DNA of 64,000 nt, taken from positions 310,001 to 374,000 of the forward strand of contig NZ_VTYQ01000005.1 in the NCBI RefSeq assembly GCF_013113835.1. Direction: 5' to 3'. Within the stretch, counting starts at the first letter, position 1. Every line of letters starts with the position of its first letter. Under the pieces are notes generated by a model that did no database searches, had not been told where the DNA came from, and saw nothing but the letters and a program-made list of their open reading frames with translations. Positions 19,274-27,547 of this stretch are shown here, in pieces. The DNA is from Vibrio sp. RE88 (GTDB lineage Bacteria; Pseudomonadota; Gammaproteobacteria; Enterobacterales; Vibrionaceae). Made by a program: the position numbers and the translations under genes.

Positions 19274-20728
19274 TTACAGAAGTGGGTTAAATAGGTAGTA
19301 AGTACGCTCTAAGAAGCGTGAATATAGAGAGCGCTTTTTCCATTCTTCTAACTTCACTTGATGGGAGGTTTCCATGTAGTTCTGCTGAAGCCAGTACATC
19401 TCTTTAGTGAAAGCTTCGTCGTCGATCGCCAATGTGAGCTCGAAATTGAGCCATAGGCTGCGCATGTCCATATTAACTGTTCCCACTAAGCAGAACTGCT
19501 GATCGATAACAACAGATTTGGTGTGCAGCAGGCCACCGTAGAACTCATAAATTTCTACACCTGCTTCCATCAGCTCAGCGTAAAACGCTCGTGAAGCCCA
19601 TTGCACCATGAGCGAGTCGTTCTTGTGTGGGATAATAAGTTCAACGGTAATGCCCCTTTGTGCCGTCATTTTCAGCGTTTCGAGTAAATCGGCACTGGGA
19701 ACGAAATAAGGTGTGGTGATCCTCACCGACTGGTTGGCCTGATTAATGGCGAGTGTCAGTACTTGGGAAATGAGATGCTCTGGCATTCCTGGACCAGAAG
19801 GCACAACTTGCACGGGATGTTGAGGTTCATTTGGATCCAGCTGGCATTCAGGTAATTGAGGGAGTGAACGCGAGCCGGTTTCCACCTCCCAATCCCAGCA
19901 GTGAATAGCAGAAAGAACGTTAACCGTCGGGCCAGTCACGCGGACCATCATATCGATCCACTGCCCGACACCTGATTCTTGTTTGAAGAACGCTGGATCA
20001 ACGAGGTTCATTGAGCCTGTATAGCCAATTTTGTCGTCTATAACGATGATTTTGCGATGCTGACGAAGATCGAGGCGACGCAGGAAAATACGCCAAGGGC
20101 TCACTTCTAAGGCTTGCACGACTTCCACGCCGGCGGCTTGCATCATCTTGAGCCACTGACTGCGAAAAAAGCGCGGGCTACCAGCTGAGTCGAGAAGCAG
20201 CTTCACTTCTACACCTCGCTTGGCTGCTCTTATCAGCGCTGAAGCCACGGCATCCGCGAGCCCACCTGGGTGCCAGATGTAAAACACCATTCTTACACTA
20301 GTTTGTGCATTCTCAATATCATCAATGATCGAATGGAGTATTTCGTTGGGCGAGCTCTGCAAAGACAGAGTATTGCCACTTAAGGCAGGTAAGCCTAGGC
20401 GATTGTTGCAAAGCTCATCAATGCGATAGATATGACGGCCAAAGCTGGTTGTGTCGTGGGCATGACATTCATTCAGGCTGGAAAACCATTTGGCAAAAGG
20501 GGCAAACATCTCTTTTGCGCGCTCGGCTCTTTTTCGCCCGAGATTCAACTCACCAAATAGGAAGTAGCAAATGACCCCGACAATGGGAATGATATAGATG
20601 ATCATCAGCCACGCGAGAGAGACGCTCACCGCTCTTCGTTTCAGAACGACGCGCAAAGTCACCCCTGCTACTAGGATCCAGTAAAAGACAATGCCCGCCA
20701 ATGTGAGGAAGTGATAGAACTTTTCCAT
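19274..20728 (-). CDS. cls: cardiolipin synthase A
   Basis: 484 residues. It condenses two phosphatidylglycerols to cardiolipin at the inner membrane. Two N-terminal transmembrane helices (about 7-27 and 38-58) precede two phospholipase D HKD motifs: the first has His224, Lys226 and Asp231 (HRKIIVIDD), the second HTKSVVIDQ near residue 400. Length and N-terminal helices fit ClsA rather than ClsB/C. It is divergent from the NSS transporter across a 406-bp gap. Confidence 0.94.
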   Translation of the reverse strand: MEKFYHFLTLAGIVFYWILVAGVTLRVVLKRRAVSVSLAWLMIIYIIPIVGVICYFLFGELNLGRKRAERAKEMFAPFAKWFSSLNECHAHDTTSFGRHIYRIDELCNNRLGLPALSGNTLSLQSSPNEILHSIIDDIENAQTSVRMVFYIWHPGGLADAVASALIRAAKRGVEVKLLLDSAGSPRFFRSQWLKMMQAAGVEVVQALEVSPWRIFLRRLDLRQHRKIIVIDDKIGYTGSMNLVDPAFFKQESGVGQWIDMMVRVTGPTVNVLSAIHCWDWEVETGSRSLPQLPECQLDPNEPQHPVQVVPSGPGMPEHLISQVLTLAINQANQSVRITTPYFVPSADLLETLKMTAQRGITVELIIPHKNDSLMVQWASRAFYAELMEAGVEIYEFYGGLLHTKSVVIDQQFCLVGTVNMDMRSLWLNFELTLAIDDEAFTKEMYWLQQNYMETSHQVKLEEWKKRSLYSRFLERTYYLFNPLL

Positions 20729-21134
20729 TCAATTTCCTGCGTAAATCAATCGCTTGAGTAAGGTTGATGTTCAACCTAGATATTAAATCCAGTTCGAAGC
20801 GCCGACAACAAACATTTCGTTGCCAAATGTTCTTACAAGTAATGTGACACAAGTGGTTAGATAAATGTCAGGAATAGAATTATTATGTTATGACAATGTA
20901 AAATGTAGATAAAAGGGGAGGTTTTTGGTTAAAAAAGCAGCGTTTAAGCATGCTATACAGTGCGGTGGTGGGAATTTACACTTTTTGGGGTTCCAATTTT
21001 AATCTCAAACTGGTTTACTTGCCACATTGTTAGGGTCACCTAGAATTCTAATAAGTGTAAATTTTTTTATACACTCAACTTTTCGACGCCTAACGTAGCA
21101 AACACAACTGATAAAATTTTTTAATGGAGTAACC
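20729..21134. other. 406-bp divergent intergenic region (cls / NSS symporter)
   Basis: No coding frame is convincing here. It contains an inverted repeat with perfect 11-bp arms (AATTTACACTT at 20973-20983 and AAGTGTAAATT at 21053-21063). An 18-bp TyrR-box-like element lies at 21056-21073 (see its own entry). Promoters for both flanking genes must lie here, but I could not assign them confidently. Confidence 0.6.
21056..21073 (+). promoter_or_regulatory. candidate TyrR box upstream of the NSS symporter gene
   Basis: TGTAAA-TTTTTT-TATACA differs by one base from the TyrR consensus TGTAAA-N6-TTTACA. It is 61 bp before the GTG start. The AT-rich context makes chance occurrence possible. If real, it points to aromatic amino acid control. 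Confidence 0.3.
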
Positions 21135-22565
21135 GTGGCTACTAGTACAAGTGCACAGCCCCGTGATACGTGGGGGTCTAAATTAGGCTTCGTAATGGCC
21201 GCAGCAGGTTCTGCTGTAGGTTTGGGCAACATATGGAAGTTTCCATACACAGCAGGTGAGAGTGGTGGCGGTGCGTTCGTTGCTATCTACCTGATTTTTG
21301 TAATTTTCATCGGCTTTAGCGTTATGCTGACAGAATTCGCTATTGGCCGTAAGACAGGTCTATCTGCAGTAGGCGCGTTTAAGTCTACTGATCGTCGTTG
21401 GACATTTACCGGCGTTATCGGTGTTGTAAGTGGCTTGCTTATCATGGGTTTCTACCCAGTAGTAGGTGGTTGGGCACTGGCATACATCTTTAAAGTAGGT
21501 GGTGGTCTGCTCAGCACGCCAGAAGCTATCGGTGATAGTTTTGGTGGCTTTATCTCTGACCCAGTACAACCACTGATGTGGATGGGTATTTACCTGATGT
21601 TTAACATCGTTATCGTAATGAAAGGTATTTCTGGCGGTATCGAAAAAGCAGGTAAGATTCTGATGCCACTGCTATTCCTTATCTTGATCGTTGTATCAGT
21701 GAAAGGTCTGATGCTTCCAGGTGCGATGGCAGGTCTAGAGTTCCTGTTCATGCCAGACTTCTCCAAAGTGGATAGTAACGTAGTGCTAGCGGCGCTAGGT
21801 CAGGCGTTCTTCTCTCTAAGTCTTGGTATGGGTTGTATGATGACGTACGGTTCTTACTTGAAGAAGAAAGAGAACCTAGTTCAGACTACCGGTATGGTAA
21901 CGGCTATGGATACGGGTGTTGCTATCCTAGCAGGTGTGGCAATGTTCCCAGCAATGTTCGCATTCGGTATGGAGCCGGCAGCAGGTCCTGGTCTGGTGTT
22001 TGTTGTTGTGCCTCAGCTATTTGCTGAAATGGGCGGCGTTATTGGTCTTCTGTTCGCACTACTGTTCTTCATTGGTCTAACAGTAGCGGCACTGACATCT
22101 TCTGTATCATTGCTTGAAGTTGTGGTTTCTTACCTAATCGATGAGAAAGGTATGAAGCGCCCAACAGCGGTAATCGCAGCGAGCTCAGTAATGGCAGCAC
22201 TGTGTGTGTTTGCTTCTCTATCTCTGGGTGGCGTTGGTCCAACTCTGTTTGGTACTGGTGCATTTGATATCTTCGACCTACTGACTGATAAGATCTTCCT
22301 AGCAGTTGGCGGTATGTTGGTATGTATCTTTGCGGGCTGGCGTCTAAGCCGTGCTGACCTTGAGAAAGAAATCACTAACGACGGTGAAGTTTCTTTCCCG
22401 CTGTTTGGCCTATGGTACAACCTAGTGAAATACGTTATCCCTGTTGCTATCGCAATCGTTGCTTTCATGGGCATCAAGTCCGGCTTCGATAGTGGCAAAG
22501 GTGAAATCATGCTACTGGGTATCGGAATCATTGCGTTTGCAGGTGTTCTTTCTAAGAAACTGTAA
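21135..22565 (+). CDS. sodium-dependent (NSS/SNF family) amino acid symporter
   Basis: A 476-residue inner-membrane protein with about 11-12 hydrophobic helices. The LeuT-fold TM1 motif GSAVGLGNIWKFPY is at residues 25-38 and carries the sodium and substrate backbone sites. TM6 with an unwound glycine-rich stretch also fits the NSS family. The start is GTG, supported by TGGAG 6 bp upstream; no in-frame ATG is better placed. The substrate is probably an amino acid; a TyrR-like site upstream hints at tyrosine or tryptophan. A strong terminator follows. Confidence 0.9.
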   Translation: MATSTSAQPRDTWGSKLGFVMAAAGSAVGLGNIWKFPYTAGESGGGAFVAIYLIFVIFIGFSVMLTEFAIGRKTGLSAVGAFKSTDRRWTFTGVIGVVSGLLIMGFYPVVGGWALAYIFKVGGGLLSTPEAIGDSFGGFISDPVQPLMWMGIYLMFNIVIVMKGISGGIEKAGKILMPLLFLILIVVSVKGLMLPGAMAGLEFLFMPDFSKVDSNVVLAALGQAFFSLSLGMGCMMTYGSYLKKKENLVQTTGMVTAMDTGVAILAGVAMFPAMFAFGMEPAAGPGLVFVVVPQLFAEMGGVIGLLFALLFFIGLTVAALTSSVSLLEVVVSYLIDEKGMKRPTAVIAASSVMAALCVFASLSLGGVGPTLFGTGAFDIFDLLTDKIFLAVGGMLVCIFAGWRLSRADLEKEITNDGEVSFPLFGLWYNLVKYVIPVAIAIVAFMGIKSGFDSGKGEIMLLGIGIIAFAGVLSKKL

Positions 22566-22587
22566 CGCTGAATCCAGATAACAGCAT

Positions 22588-22623
22588 AAACGGGGAGCCT
22601 GCATGGCTCCCCGTTTTTATTTG
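22588..22623 (+). terminator. rho-independent terminator of the NSS symporter gene
   Basis: AAACGGGGAGCC and GGCTCCCCGTTT form a 12-bp stem with loop TGCAT, followed by TTATTT, 22 bp after the stop. Confidence 0.93.
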
Positions 22624-22687
22624 CTTATCTACTTATGGAATTAGATCGCATAACAGGTATACTCATGCGTCCAAAGTGGAGCCCTCT

Positions 22688-23383
22688 ATGTTTGATATCG
22701 TTTTTTCTCACTCAGACTTTGTCGTCATTAACAAACACCCCAATGTTTCCGTTCATAAAGATGATGGCGAAACCATGTTGCTACATGAAGTGGCATTAGT
22801 TACTGGTGATGAGCAACTCTATCTTGTGCATCGATTGGATAAGATGACTTCTGGGCTTCTTTTGCTGGCGCGCAACGCTACGGCTGCGAGTGAGTTATCG
22901 GCACAATTTGCTCAGCGCCGTGTGGAAAAGTTCTATTTGGCGATAGGTAGTAAGAAGCCGAAGAAGAAACAAGGGCTTGTCAGTGGTGATATGGAGCGCT
23001 CGCGTCGCTCGGCATGGAAACTGACCAGCTCTCATTCAAACCCTGCGATCACGCAGTTTCTTTCAACTAGCGCAGAACCGGGTGAGCGTTTGTTTTTGTG
23101 CAAGCCCCACACAGGTAAAACTCATCAAATCAGGGTGGCACTAAAGTCGGTCGGTTCACCTATCGTCGGTGATGCGATTTATACCCCCGCCAGTAAATCA
23201 GACCGAGGTTACCTCCATGCATTTGCGCTTGAATTTGAGCTTTATGGAAAAGCATTCCAGTTTGTCTGTGACCCGAGAGAAACTGCTCTGCTTGGAGAAA
23301 AATGGCAGCAGGAAAATGTCAGCCAAGGCATTGATGCTTGGTTAAAACCTTGGGAGCTTTCATGGCCGAAAATCAAAAAATAA
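22688..23383 (+). CDS. RluA-family RNA pseudouridine synthase (TIGR01621-like)
   Basis: 231 residues from the ATG at 22688, preceded by GGAG; a GTG at 22676 is inside that site. It isomerises uridine in RNA. The catalytic aspartate is in HRLDKMTSGLLLLA and the C-terminal KPHTGKTHQIRVALKSVGSPIVGD is the RluA substrate-binding block. No S4 domain is present, so it is a single-domain member. The target RNA is unknown. The downstream methyltransferase starts 11 bp later, suggesting a two-gene RNA-modification operon. Confidence 0.88.
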   Translation: MFDIVFSHSDFVVINKHPNVSVHKDDGETMLLHEVALVTGDEQLYLVHRLDKMTSGLLLLARNATAASELSAQFAQRRVEKFYLAIGSKKPKKKQGLVSGDMERSRRSAWKLTSSHSNPAITQFLSTSAEPGERLFLCKPHTGKTHQIRVALKSVGSPIVGDAIYTPASKSDRGYLHAFALEFELYGKAFQFVCDPRETALLGEKWQQENVSQGIDAWLKPWELSWPKIKK

Positions 23384-23394
23384 CAGGAACCAGT

Positions 23395-24327
23395 ATGCAG
23401 GTTGAACAACTTCCTACATTCTTCGCTCACATTTCGGAGCAGTTATCGAGTGCTTCCAACGAAGTCAGGCGTTTATTTCATGGTCGAGGCCGTGTTTACC
23501 AAGGTTTAGAGCAGATCACTTGTGATTGGGTCGATTGCCAATTGCTGATCAATATATTCAAGAGTGTTGACGATGAGTTTCTTGGACAGCTCAAACAGGG
23601 ATTGCATGGGCTTTCTGAGACTGCGTTTTGGCAGGAGAAAGGCGTCAAGTGTGTGGTTATCCAACATAGATACAGCGAAGGTGCGCCATCGGAAGTGCTT
23701 ATCGGTGAACTGAACACTAAACCTGTTGTGGTTGAGTCAGGGCTGAAGTACCAACTCGATATTGGTCGCAACCAAAATTTTGGTTTGTTTCTCGATATGC
23801 GCCTAGGCCGAGAGTGGGTTCAGCAGCATGCTAAGCATAAAAATGTTCTCAACTTATTTGCTTATACTTGTGGATTTTCGGTTGCAGCTATCGATGGTGG
23901 TGCAGATCAAGTAGTTAATGTCGACATGGCAAGAGCATCATTATCGAAAGGGCGAGATAACCATAGGCTGAATGAGCACAACCTAAATCAAGTGAAGTTT
24001 CTGGCTTACGATATATTCAAGTCATGGGGAAAAATCAAAAGATCAGGGCCGTATGATCTAGTCGTCATCGATCCACCGTCATTTCAAAAAGGTAGCTTTG
24101 CGCTAACCAAAGACTACAAGAGAATTCTGCGTCGTTTACCTGAGTTGCTTACCGATAAGGGCGAAGTACTTGCGTGTGTGAACTCTCCTCAGGTCAGTAG
24201 CGATTTCCTAATTGAAAGCATGAAGGAAGAAGCGCCAGAGCTGAGCTTTGTTCAACGGTTAGATAATCCGCCAGAATTTGCTGATGTTGATAGTGAAGCG
24301 GCGCTTAAAGTGATGCTGTTCCGCTAA
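23395..24327 (+). CDS. class I SAM-dependent methyltransferase (RlmI-like, without PUA domain)
   Basis: 310 residues from the ATG at 23395, which has AGGA 6 bp upstream and follows the previous stop by 11 bp. Motif I is NLFAYTCGFSVAAIDGGA. The catalytic-region motif VIDPPSFQKGSF matches the COG1092/RlmI group of RNA cytosine-5 methyltransferases. The N-terminal part is not a PUA domain, so the substrate may differ from RlmI. The pairing with a pseudouridine synthase supports RNA as target; the exact site is not known. Confidence 0.85.
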   Translation: MQVEQLPTFFAHISEQLSSASNEVRRLFHGRGRVYQGLEQITCDWVDCQLLINIFKSVDDEFLGQLKQGLHGLSETAFWQEKGVKCVVIQHRYSEGAPSEVLIGELNTKPVVVESGLKYQLDIGRNQNFGLFLDMRLGREWVQQHAKHKNVLNLFAYTCGFSVAAIDGGADQVVNVDMARASLSKGRDNHRLNEHNLNQVKFLAYDIFKSWGKIKRSGPYDLVVIDPPSFQKGSFALTKDYKRILRRLPELLTDKGEVLACVNSPQVSSDFLIESMKEEAPELSFVQRLDNPPEFADVDSEAALKVMLFR

Positions 24328-24418
24328 ATTTACTGAGATCTTTGTAATTCCATATTGACCTCAACTTAACTTGAGCTTCTATGCTGAAGTCAGAATCACT
24401 TCAGTTGGGAGAACGGAT

Positions 24419-24568
24419 ATGCAAAATGACTACATCAAGGAATTATCAAAGAAAACATTTCAGGAAGAGCCTGCACTAGAATATCAATCTATGCCGAAAC
24501 GTCAGTTTCATGTTCCGAGTTTCTTCTCCGGATTGTTGGCCGCAGTGATAATCAATTTTGTCTCTTAA
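24419..24568 (+). CDS. small predicted membrane protein, 49 residues
   Basis: The ATG at 24419 has GGGAG 7 bp upstream; the frame continues upstream to 24371 but that start has no ribosome site. The N-terminal 30 residues are polar (DYIKELSKKTFQEEP). The C-terminal segment FFSGLLAAVIINFV is hydrophobic, so it could be tail-anchored. A strong terminator follows immediately, which supports a real short transcript. I do not recognise a family. Confidence 0.6.
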   Translation: MQNDYIKELSKKTFQEEPALEYQSMPKRQFHVPSFFSGLLAAVIINFVS

Positions 24569-24569
24569 C

Positions 24570-24596
24570 AAAGGTCGCATTGAGCGACCTTTTTTA
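24570..24596 (+). terminator. rho-independent terminator after the 49-residue protein
   Basis: AAAGGTCGC and GCGACCTTT flank the loop ATTGA and are followed by TTTT. The reverse complement also ends in CTTTGTT, so it may serve the convergent ynjF unit weakly. Confidence 0.9.
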
Positions 24597-24599
24597 TGT

Positions 24600-25205
24600 C
24601 TATTTCAGAGTGTGGAAACCTGAATAGATGCGAGTAAAGGTCGTGAACCAGCAGGCTGTGCCAAACAGGTATGCAATGATGGCAAAGTGCTGCGGGAAAA
24701 GACAAAACGCAATGAAACACGCTATGGTTTCAGTGCCTTCAGTCAGCCCACTCATATAGTAAAGGGATTTGTTTTTATAAATAGGATTCTCAATTCCACG
24801 TTTCCCTGCCATGACGGCAAAAGCAAGAAAGCTGCAGCCAGTACCAATGAATGAGAAAATGAGAAAGGCGCCCGCAACTGCGTTTTGCTCTGGATTAGCA
24901 ACCACAAAGCCAAATGGGATCAGAGAATAAAACAGGAAGTCGAGGCTGATATCGAGAAATCCACCTGCATCTGTGATGCCCTGACGCCGAGCTAACGCGC
25001 CATCCAAACCATCAAATACTCGGTTAATAACGATGAACACAAGTGCCAGCTCGTATTGCTCAAAGTACAGAGCAGGAAACGCCAGACACCCAAGAAGAAA
25101 ACCACTTAGCGTCGTTTGGTTTGCGGTCACACCGAGCTTGTCTAAACCTGCGGCGGCAACGGCCAAAGGGGAGCGAATGACTTTGATACTGAATCGATCA
25201 AGCAT
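24600..25205 (-). CDS. ynjF: CDP-alcohol phosphatidyltransferase family membrane protein (YnjF-like)
   Basis: A 201-residue inner-membrane protein with about six hydrophobic segments. The CDP-alcohol phosphotransferase signature D-x2-DG-x2-AR-x8-G-x3-D-x3-D is complete (DGLDGALARRQGITDAGGFL, then DISLD). It should transfer a phospho-alcohol group from a CDP-linked donor; donor and acceptor are unknown. It overlaps the ynjD-like ATPase gene by 8 bp. The same link of ynjBCD with ynjF exists in E. coli, which supports the name. The true pgsA is elsewhere in the window. Confidence 0.82.
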   Translation of the reverse strand: MLDRFSIKVIRSPLAVAAAGLDKLGVTANQTTLSGFLLGCLAFPALYFEQYELALVFIVINRVFDGLDGALARRQGITDAGGFLDISLDFLFYSLIPFGFVVANPEQNAVAGAFLIFSFIGTGCSFLAFAVMAGKRGIENPIYKNKSLYYMSGLTEGTETIACFIAFCLFPQHFAIIAYLFGTACWFTTFTRIYSGFHTLK

Positions 25206-25845
25206 GATGAGTCTCCCACGGCCAACTTAATACCCGCCCGTTCTCAGGAACATCATCCTTGTCATGCGTGACCATCAAGGTAGGAATATTTGCTTCTGCC
25301 AGTTGAGCGATGACCCAGTCACGAAACTGTGTTCTAAGCTCTTTGTCCAGTTTGCTAAACGGTTCATCTAACAGCGCTAGTTTAGGCTTGGCCAGCAGCA
25401 TTCTGAGCAAGCTGACACGAGCACGTTGGCCTCCAGAGATCTGGTCAGGAAATGAATCTGCGAGTTGTGAGAGCTCAACCTTGTTCAATGCAGTCATAGC
25501 TTGGTGGCGTCTTTCTTCGCCTTTGATCGAGTTAGGAAGTGCAAAAGCGAGGTTTTGCCACACGTTTAGGTGTGGAAACAGCAAATCATCCTGAAACAGA
25601 ATTCCAACTTGTCGCTGATGGGGTTCAAGTTCAGCCAAGTTAATGCCATTCAGTAGCACGCGTCCAGAATGGACAAACTCGCTACTCATATGTCCTGCAA
25701 TTAAGCTCAACAAGGTTGATTTTCCACATCCACTGGGGCCCATTAGGCAAACGACTTCCTGCGCTGAAACGGATATATTTAAATCAGAAAATAGGGCTTC
25801 ACCGCTTGCTTTATGGATGGCGAGGCTTTCTAGAGACAGCGTCAT
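25198..25845 (-). CDS. ynjD: ABC transporter ATP-binding protein (YnjD-like)
   Basis: A 215-residue ATPase with Walker A GPSGCGKST, signature ISGGQRARVSLLRML, Walker B LALLDEPF and the switch histidine in VTHDKDD. It is short, without a regulatory C-terminal domain, as in ThiQ/YnjD. It energises the two-halved permease encoded upstream, whose end it overlaps by 35 bp. Substrate of the YnjBCD system is not established. Confidence 0.87.
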   Translation of the reverse strand: MTLSLESLAIHKASGEALFSDLNISVSAQEVVCLMGPSGCGKSTLLSLIAGHMSSEFVHSGRVLLNGINLAELEPHQRQVGILFQDDLLFPHLNVWQNLAFALPNSIKGEERRHQAMTALNKVELSQLADSFPDQISGGQRARVSLLRMLLAKPKLALLDEPFSKLDKELRTQFRDWVIAQLAEANIPTLMVTHDKDDVPENGRVLSWPWETHHA

Positions 25846-27520
25846 GCGTTAGGGCATCCTTGTTCGTTTGTTGTTGATAATCGGGTTGTCGCAATGCGAA
25901 TCTACCAATAAGGATGGCAGAGACAAAGAAAACAAATGGCAAGATGGCTTGCCAAATAGCGTAGATGGCAGTAACGCGTCGATCGAAGCCACTCGAAAGA
26001 GCGACGGCTTCGGTAGTCACGGTTGCAATCCTGCCCCCACCGAGCATTAAAGTCGGTAGATACTGCGCCAAGCTCACACTGGCTCCGACAGCCCACGCGT
26101 ACAAGGTGGCAGGGAGCAACAACTTAACCTTGATATGAAAAAAGACGAAAAGTGGCGTTTTGCCAAGGCTTAATGCCGCTCGGGTATAGTTGTTGTCATA
26201 GCTTCGCCACGGGCCATCCAGTGCTAAATACACAAATGGGAAAGCGAAGAATACGTGTGACCAAATGACCCAGATGTAATAGGCATCACCGGACAAGTAG
26301 AGAGTGGTAATCTGGATACCAAACAAGATAGAAAGCTGCGGGATAAGCATGGGTAAAGCAATGACATAACCCGGCAAGTGTAAGCGAAAGCGGATACGGC
26401 TTTCCTGAGCCACCACGCCCAATATCAAAGCAAAACAAGCGGTAACGGCGGCAATGATCAAACTTTGGTTAATCGTCGGTAATATATTGAGCCACTCATT
26501 GCTCCAAAAGCGGTCACTATATCGGGTAGGGAGAAGGTCCGGAAAGCGCCATCGATGAGCGAAGCTCCAGATCAACATCAGTGGAAACATGACGCCGGCT
26601 AAAATGGCCGAAAAGGTAAAAAGCGTTTTCCCGGGCAGACTAAATCCTCTTCGACCTGAGTATTGCCACTGACCAAAATGGCCGACGAGAAGTTTTTCGA
26701 CCAGTACGATTAAGACTAAAAGCAAACTGGCTAATACAAATAACATAACCGCACCTGACGCCGCACGAGGTATCAGTGATAAATCGGGGTCATTAAACCA
26801 CTGCCAAACCAATACTGCTAAAGTAGGTGGATTGGTTGGGCCCAAGATCAAACTCAAATCGACTACAGAAACGCCATAAGCCATCACGGCAAACAAGGCG
26901 AAGCGCATTCTTACTAACCAAAGAGGGAAGACCGCCTTCCACCACATTTGTGCTGGTGAATACCTCAAAGAGGTGCTGACTTGATACAGCTTGTCGATTT
27001 TAATCTGCTGCAAAACGGGAATGCTCATGAGCAGCAAAAATGGTACTTCTTTAAATGAAAGTGCCAAGGCTAACCCTAGTGCATAAGGGTCGTGCACCAG
27101 CCAAGTTGCGTCATGTGTGTCGACGTCAATACCTAAGGTTTGAGCCAGCAAACGTGCAACCATGCCTGTAGGGGCGAACAGAAAAGCAAATCCAATCGCG
27201 AAAGCGACATGAGGCATTGCCAGTAAAGGTGATAGCAATGCTTCAACTTTACGCCAATGGCGGTCTAACCAAAGGCTTTGAAGAATCGCAAAGCAAATTA
27301 AACAAGAAAGATAAGTACTGGTTATGGAGCTGAATAACGTAAGCCCAATGGAGTGCTCTATCCCCGGCCATTCGAAAAACTGCTGATAGCTGCTGAGTGA
27401 GAAATTGAACAGGCCGACAGGAGGAACATAGCCAAATGATGAGAGCAATACACCAACTAATCCGGGGATTGTTGGTGCAATGCAAAGCAAAATTAGTACT
27501 ATGTACGCAGCTCTTAACAT
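25811..27520 (-). CDS. ynjC: ABC transporter permease with two fused permease domains (YnjC-like)
   Basis: 569 residues with about 12 hydrophobic segments in two halves, each carrying an EAA-type loop (first about YQVSTSLRYSPAQMWWKAVFP, second about YTRAALSLGKTPLFVFF). One polypeptide thus supplies both channel halves, as in ThiP and E. coli YnjC. It follows the binding-protein gene by 27 bp. Family membership is clear; substrate is not. Confidence 0.86.
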   Translation of the reverse strand: MLRAAYIVLILLCIAPTIPGLVGVLLSSFGYVPPVGLFNFSLSSYQQFFEWPGIEHSIGLTLFSSITSTYLSCLICFAILQSLWLDRHWRKVEALLSPLLAMPHVAFAIGFAFLFAPTGMVARLLAQTLGIDVDTHDATWLVHDPYALGLALALSFKEVPFLLLMSIPVLQQIKIDKLYQVSTSLRYSPAQMWWKAVFPLWLVRMRFALFAVMAYGVSVVDLSLILGPTNPPTLAVLVWQWFNDPDLSLIPRAASGAVMLFVLASLLLVLIVLVEKLLVGHFGQWQYSGRRGFSLPGKTLFTFSAILAGVMFPLMLIWSFAHRWRFPDLLPTRYSDRFWSNEWLNILPTINQSLIIAAVTACFALILGVVAQESRIRFRLHLPGYVIALPMLIPQLSILFGIQITTLYLSGDAYYIWVIWSHVFFAFPFVYLALDGPWRSYDNNYTRAALSLGKTPLFVFFHIKVKLLLPATLYAWAVGASVSLAQYLPTLMLGGGRIATVTTEAVALSSGFDRRVTAIYAIWQAILPFVFFVSAILIGRFALRQPDYQQQTNKDALTHDAVSRKPRHP

Positions 27521-27547
27521 CTGGCTCTCGTAACCTAATGATTGTTC

